From: Jaltomata sinuosa
Lineage: Eukaryota > Streptophyta > Magnoliopsida > Solanales > Solanaceae
Reading direction: 5' to 3'
Length of the DNA stretch: 64,000 nt
NCBI GenBank assembly: GCA_003996215.1
Contig: QJPP01000273.1
Span: 1,141,602 to 1,205,601 of the forward strand
Shown here piece after piece: positions 59,906-64,000 of the stretch. Each line of letters begins with the position of its first letter. Position 1 is the first letter of the stretch. The notes beneath the pieces are model-generated. The model did no database searches. It saw only the letters and a program-made list of their open reading frames with translations, and was not told the DNA's origin. The translations under genes were made by a program, and so were the position numbers.

Positions 59906-60996
59906 TTCCTGCTATTCTAAAAATGATTTTCCTAGGACTGCAAACTGGGGCAAATATTTTGAAACAGTCCGCTGACGCTCTCAACCCTCAAAAAATAATT
60001 AAAAGCGTCAATCAATTCTCTGAAGTCCAAAATTCAAGATTATCAATATCACTCTTACCATAATCTCCATTCGACTTTAGTCTCAAAATCTGAAGACCTA
60101 AGTCTCTCTTCAAACCTCTCAAATGTCGTAGGCCATGGAACTACGGTAAATTACTTTCACTTTCCAAATCTAAGGGTTCAACACAAGTTGACTCATTTTC
60201 TTTGTAGGCACGCCTATCATAGGATATCAAGCAATAAAAAGAGAGGAGTCGAGTCTGAATAAGTGAACACCCCTCTCCTTAAACTAAGAAGCTTTCTTTG
60301 AATACAGGAGGAACAACATCATCCCCAAAACTCATGGGATAATCACGCTAATCTCCGATTTCAAATTGGATGAATCACTTGACCGCATGGCCTAACTCTA
60401 ATCCCTCTTAGTCTTATGATTGGAGAGCGACTTAACACTTTGTTATTTGATTCTTGAAGGTTAAATAATCTCTGAACTTCACATGAGATAACATCCGACC
60501 TCGAACTTTTTGAGGCATCCATATTCAATGGGACAGACAAATCAGGGGAGTCTTTTGACCATGTAATTATATTATTTTTTCTTCATGACTTTCCTACTTT
60601 CACTCCTTTCTTATTCCTTTACAGGAGAACCGTCCCCACTTAATCGGGGACGGACACACCAATGAGTGCCCTCGCAAGCAATCGAGAGGCCACAATATGT
60701 CATCTTCAAACAACAATTGGAGACGATCACGATAATGGACGATCTCCATAAACAATTGGGAAATCACAACAACGATCATCCTCACAAACAGTCGGGAGAC
60801 ACTCTCATCGAGGACATCACCAACACCCGACATACGAGGCATCGCTCCGAGTTTGTCTATATCTTTGCATTATTTTTTATACATATTTTTTTTATATATA
60901 TTCGGTAAATATCTTAATTTTTTGCCTTATATTCCTTCTAGAGGTGAATTCTTTTCTGCACATACATTTGCTACCGCATCTTCACGAACTACGCGA
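59906..60996 (+). other. 3'-UTR-like DNA of a second Tat-type element
   Basis: Follows copy 3. 60,630-60,840 repeats 'caacaatcgggag'-like words ('aacaattgggaaatcaca', 'aacagtcgggagacact'). No gene. The short plus-strand frame at 60,666 shows no known protein. Confidence 0.4.
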
Positions 60997-61417
60997 ACCT
61001 GATTCTCATCTCGATGAGATATGTAGGCAGCCCTTCTTGGGTTCGGTATTCCTTATTAGAAAAACGAAAAAAAATGTGTACATACATTTTAGTTCGTATC
61101 TTCACGAACTACGCGAACCTGATTCTCATCTCGATGAGATACGTAGGCAGCCCTTCTTGGGTTCGGTATTCCTTATTAGAAAAACAAAAAAAAAATGTGT
61201 ACATACATTTTAGTTCGTATCTTCATGAACTACGCATACCTGATTCTCATCTCAATGAGATACGTAGGCAGTCCTTCTTGGATTCGGTAATCCTTTACAA
61301 AAAAAAAAGGAGTTTAGTTTTTTTTACTTTACATCTTATACCCTATCCTCTTGAACTACACAGACCTGATTCTTGTTTATACAAGATACGTAGGCAACCC
61401 TCATAAGGGTTCGGTCT
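60997..61417 (+). repeat. Four tandem copies of the three-way-junction motif
   Basis: Copies at 60,997-61,047, 61,117-61,167, 61,237-61,289 and 61,362-61,417, with a period of about 120 bases. Outer stems are ACC/GGT, ACC/GGT, TACC/GGTA and AGACC/GGTCT. Stem 2: TCTCATC/GATGAGA twice, TCTCAT/ATGAGA, TCTTGT/ACAAGA. Stem 3: CCC/GGG twice, TCC/GGA, AACCCT/AGGGTT. Linkers TGAT and 'tacgtaggc' (once 'tatgtaggc') stay fixed. The repeat open frame here ('LISMRYVGSPSWVRY') is an artefact. Confidence 0.8.
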
Positions 61418-62830
61418 CATTTTTCAAAAAAAAAATGGAAAAAACATGAAAGTTTTGACTTGGTTGGTACCAACATAGTTAGAAGTGTGCATGAGAAAGA
61501 AACAAATGGTATGATGGAGAGGACCAATTTCGTGGTAAACCATAGATTCTTTTGGTACCTCTTAATCGCACCTTAGTGACACTCAAAAAAAAAAAAAATC
61601 TCTTGCATGCATCTAAGACAAGAACAAAACCAACCTCATCGTTTCGTGTGCATTGTGTGGCGAGCATTAGATTAATTCATTGCATTGCATTGATGATCTA
61701 GAACTTGGCCTAAATGTTTGTTGAGGCGAAATCCTGAGTTACACTTGATTTGGGAAAGGATCGTAGGCCTTCTTTGACCCGATTGAGCCTTTCACAATCT
61801 ACCAAATGACATTATCCCTAGCATTCCCCCTTTGAGCCTAAAGCCTTTTCTTTGAACAACCACATCTCAGCCTATACCTTTCTGAGTGCTTACATGCACT
61901 ACCCTCTTTTGGCCCGACCTCCCTGAGCGCATTAAAATGCGCAAATTGCGGAAAGAGATTCAAGATCAAAGATGCCAAAGGCAGAAGATGCAAAGTCACA
62001 GAGGAATAAAGATGAAAATACGACTTTAAAGAAGGAGTAAAATTCCCCACAAATCAAAACATGGAGAAATCCCCCCCAAAAAATATATAATGAAAAACAC
62101 TCCAACAAATGTGGAGAAATTTCAAAAAAAAAATCAAAAAAAAAACAAAAAAAACAAAACAAAAAGAGAAAAGAACTCCAAAAGGGGAAAAAGGACTCCA
62201 ACAACGAAAAGAAGTCGATACAAATTCAAAGAAAGGGACTACGAAACAAAGAAGATCAAGCGTCCAAATGCAACAAATGTCAAAGCACAAATATAGTGCA
62301 TGCTCAAGGGAGGATTAGTCACTTTTATCCCAAATAATATCCTACCCATCCCCAAGCCTACATTACAAGCTGATAAAAGCCCTACATGATCCTATTTCAA
62401 GTGTTCTCACATTAGTGGATACTTAAATGAAGGCCAAGCCTATGGTATCACAATTACATGCATTGAACATCCTTCTGAGTGTCAGTGCACTTCTCAAAAT
62501 GTCCTAAAATCAAAATACTCAAATGTGTGAAGAATAGGACTTTCTTTTGGTGAGGCACGTGAAACATGAGGAAAGGTATAGTTCAAAATCTTTGTTTGAA
62601 TCAAGAGTAACAAATCTTGTCGATACTTAGGTACGTCTGAGGTACCATTTGAAACTATTGGAATTACCCGAAGTTGATCTCGGTTAGCTGGGAAAGATGG
62701 TGGAATTCTTATGCATAAGACTAATTGTTGGTACCAACTGAAAGTCAAGACATGATTTTCTTTTCAACATTCTTACAACTCAGGCGCCCAATCAAAAAAA
62801 AAGCAATCAATCAAAAAGTTTTCTTCCTTC
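61418..62830 (+). other. Further 3'-UTR-like DNA, no gene
   Basis: Includes 'ggatcgtaggccttctttga', 'cattatccctagcattcc' and 'ttgagcctaaagcc', words I associate with the ends of Ogre-type elements, and an A-rich block at 62,110-62,175. Phe-rich minus-strand frames across it are low-complexity artefacts. Confidence 0.45.
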
Positions 62831-63050
62831 ACAGGCGCCCACCTTCTAATGCGGGTATTTACATCTCAGTACTTTTACAGGCGCCCACCTTCTAATGCGG
62901 GTATTTACAGTTCAGTACTTTTACAGGCGCCCACCTTCTAATGCGGGTATTTACATTCAAGTACATTTTACAGGCGCCCACCTTCTAATGCGGGTATTTA
63001 CATTCAGTACATTTTATTTTATAGGCGCCCACCTTCTAATGCAGGTATTC
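62831..63050 (+). repeat. Five tandem units of about 46 bases
   Basis: Unit 'aggcgcccaccttctaatgc' followed by 'gggtatttacat..cagtac'. The last unit is altered and leads directly into the 69-bp array. Confidence 0.85.
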
Positions 63051-64000
63051 ATTCAAAGCTCCGGCACACAAACCGGAGTATGCATCAGGATCTTGGTACA
63101 CAACCCAAGATTCCATTTCATTAACGCTCCGGCACACAAACCGGAGCATGCATTGAGATCTTGGTACACAACCCAAGATTTCATTTCATTCAAAGCTCCG
63201 GCACACAAACCGGAGTATGCATTGAGATCTTGGTACACAACCCAAGATTCCATTTCATTAAGCTCCGGCACACAAACCGGAGCATGCATTGAGATCTTGG
63301 TACACAACCCAAGACTCCATTTCATTAACGCTTCGGCACACAAACCGAAGTATGCATTGAGATCTTGGTACACAACCCAAGACTCCATTTCATTAACGCT
63401 TCGGCACACAAACCGGAGTATGCATTGAGATCTTGGTACACAACCCAAGACTCCATTTCATTAACGCTTCGGCACATAAACCGGAGTATGCATTGAGATC
63501 TTGGTACACAACCCAAGACTCCATTTCATTAACGCTCCGGCACACAAACCGGAGCATGCATTGAGATCTTGGTACACAACCCAAGACTCCATTTCATTCA
63601 AAGCTCCGGCACACAAACCGGAGCATGCATTGAGATCTTGGTACACAACCCAAGACTCCAATTCATTCAAAGCTCCGGCACACAAACCGGAGCATGCATT
63701 GAGATCTTGGTACACAACCCAAGACTCTATTTCTTTCAAAGCTCCAGCACACAAACCGGAGCATGCATTGAGATCTTGGTACACAACCCAAGACTCCATT
63801 TCATTCAAAGCTCCGGCACACAAACCGGAGCATGCATTGAGATCTTGGTACACAACCCAAGACTCCATTTCATTCAAAGCTCCGTCACACAAACCGGAGC
63901 ATGCATTGAGATCTTGGTACACAACCCAAGACTCCATTTCATTCAAAGCTCCGGCACACAAACCGGAGCATGCATTGAGATCTTGGTACACAACCCAAGA
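63051..64000 (+). repeat. Array of 68/69-bp units with two hairpins each, runs off the window
   Basis: About 14 units. Each has GCTCCGG-CACACAAA-CCGGAGC and TCTTGG-TACACAAC-CCAAGA. Units are 69 bases when linked by 'cattcaaa', 68 or less with 'cattaac'. Because 69 divides by three, long minus-strand frames ('YQDLNACSGLCAGALNEMES') arise; they carry no start or family signal and I reject them as genes. The unit at about 63,331 has GCTTCGG/CCGAAG, so both arms changed together. Confidence 0.85.

Noticed and set aside
60944..61406. Open frames with repeated 'LISMRYVGSPSWVRY'
   Set aside because: The underlying units keep RNA-type pairing rather than codon-type conservation, and their phase changes between copies.
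39622..61417. Hammerhead ribozyme, because of the CTGAT word
   Set aside because: The fixed linkers do not fit the hammerhead core (CUGANGA and GAAA), and the stem order differs.
63053..63991. Long minus-strand open frames of 23-residue repeats
   Set aside because: They are a by-product of a 69-bp non-coding tandem unit; where units are 68 bases the frame breaks. There is no promoter, start context or family match.
63051..64000. CRISPR array (regular repeats with palindromes)
   Set aside because: Units are contiguous and near-identical, with no unique spacers, in a plant nuclear context. This is a tandem repeat.

Overview
This window is nuclear DNA of a flowering plant, most likely a member of the Solanaceae. 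The background is AT-rich, there is one host gene with many introns, and the rest is small transposons and large nested LTR retrotransposons. The family guess rests on SINE types (Au-like, and a second type with a 'cgcactaggcaaa' core) and a Tat/Ogre-type retroelement that I associate with this family. It is an inference, not proven by the window.

Layout. 1-12,972 is gene-free and carries MITEs and SINEs: four Stowaway-type elements with TA duplications, a Mutator-like MITE with a 9-bp duplication, and others. 13,095-17,268 holds the only host gene I can support, a 12-exon plus-strand gene for inositol phosphorylceramide synthase (307 aa). It has a TATA box, a pyrimidine-rich leader, two tiny uORFs and three SINE pieces in its second intron. 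17,269-25,295 is again small transposons, including a second Mutator-like MITE (20,843-21,818), a complete SINE (20,093-20,274) and a 2.55-kb composite element (22,019-24,569) with a perfect 9-bp duplication.

25,296-57,527 is a nested retrotransposon block. The oldest layer is a minus-strand Ty1/copia chain: LTR, deleted internal region, shared LTR, near-complete but broken internal region. A 20.8-kb Tat/Ogre-type Ty3 element (25,706-46,527, 4.6-kb LTRs, duplication AGCAC) sits in the first copia LTR. A related 2.9-kb solo LTR (54,575-57,503, duplication CTATT) sits in the second copia leader. The Ogre-type element has PBS, ORF1, gag, protease, a 164-bp intron that restores frame, RT, a degenerate RNase H, a second RNase H, integrase and a long repeat-filled 3' UTR. 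Stops and frameshifts break every coding part.

57,528-64,000 holds LTR-like and 3'-UTR-like sequence of further elements, ending in tandem arrays (46 bp and 69 bp units) that run off the window.

Main observation. The 3' UTR of the Ogre-type element and the region at 59.8-61.4 kb share a motif of about 50-65 bases, seen seven times. Its three predicted stems change sequence together while the linkers stay fixed, which points to a conserved three-way-junction RNA of Tat/Ogre retroelements. Other hairpins with matched arms occur beside it, inside the LTRs and in the terminal 69-bp array.
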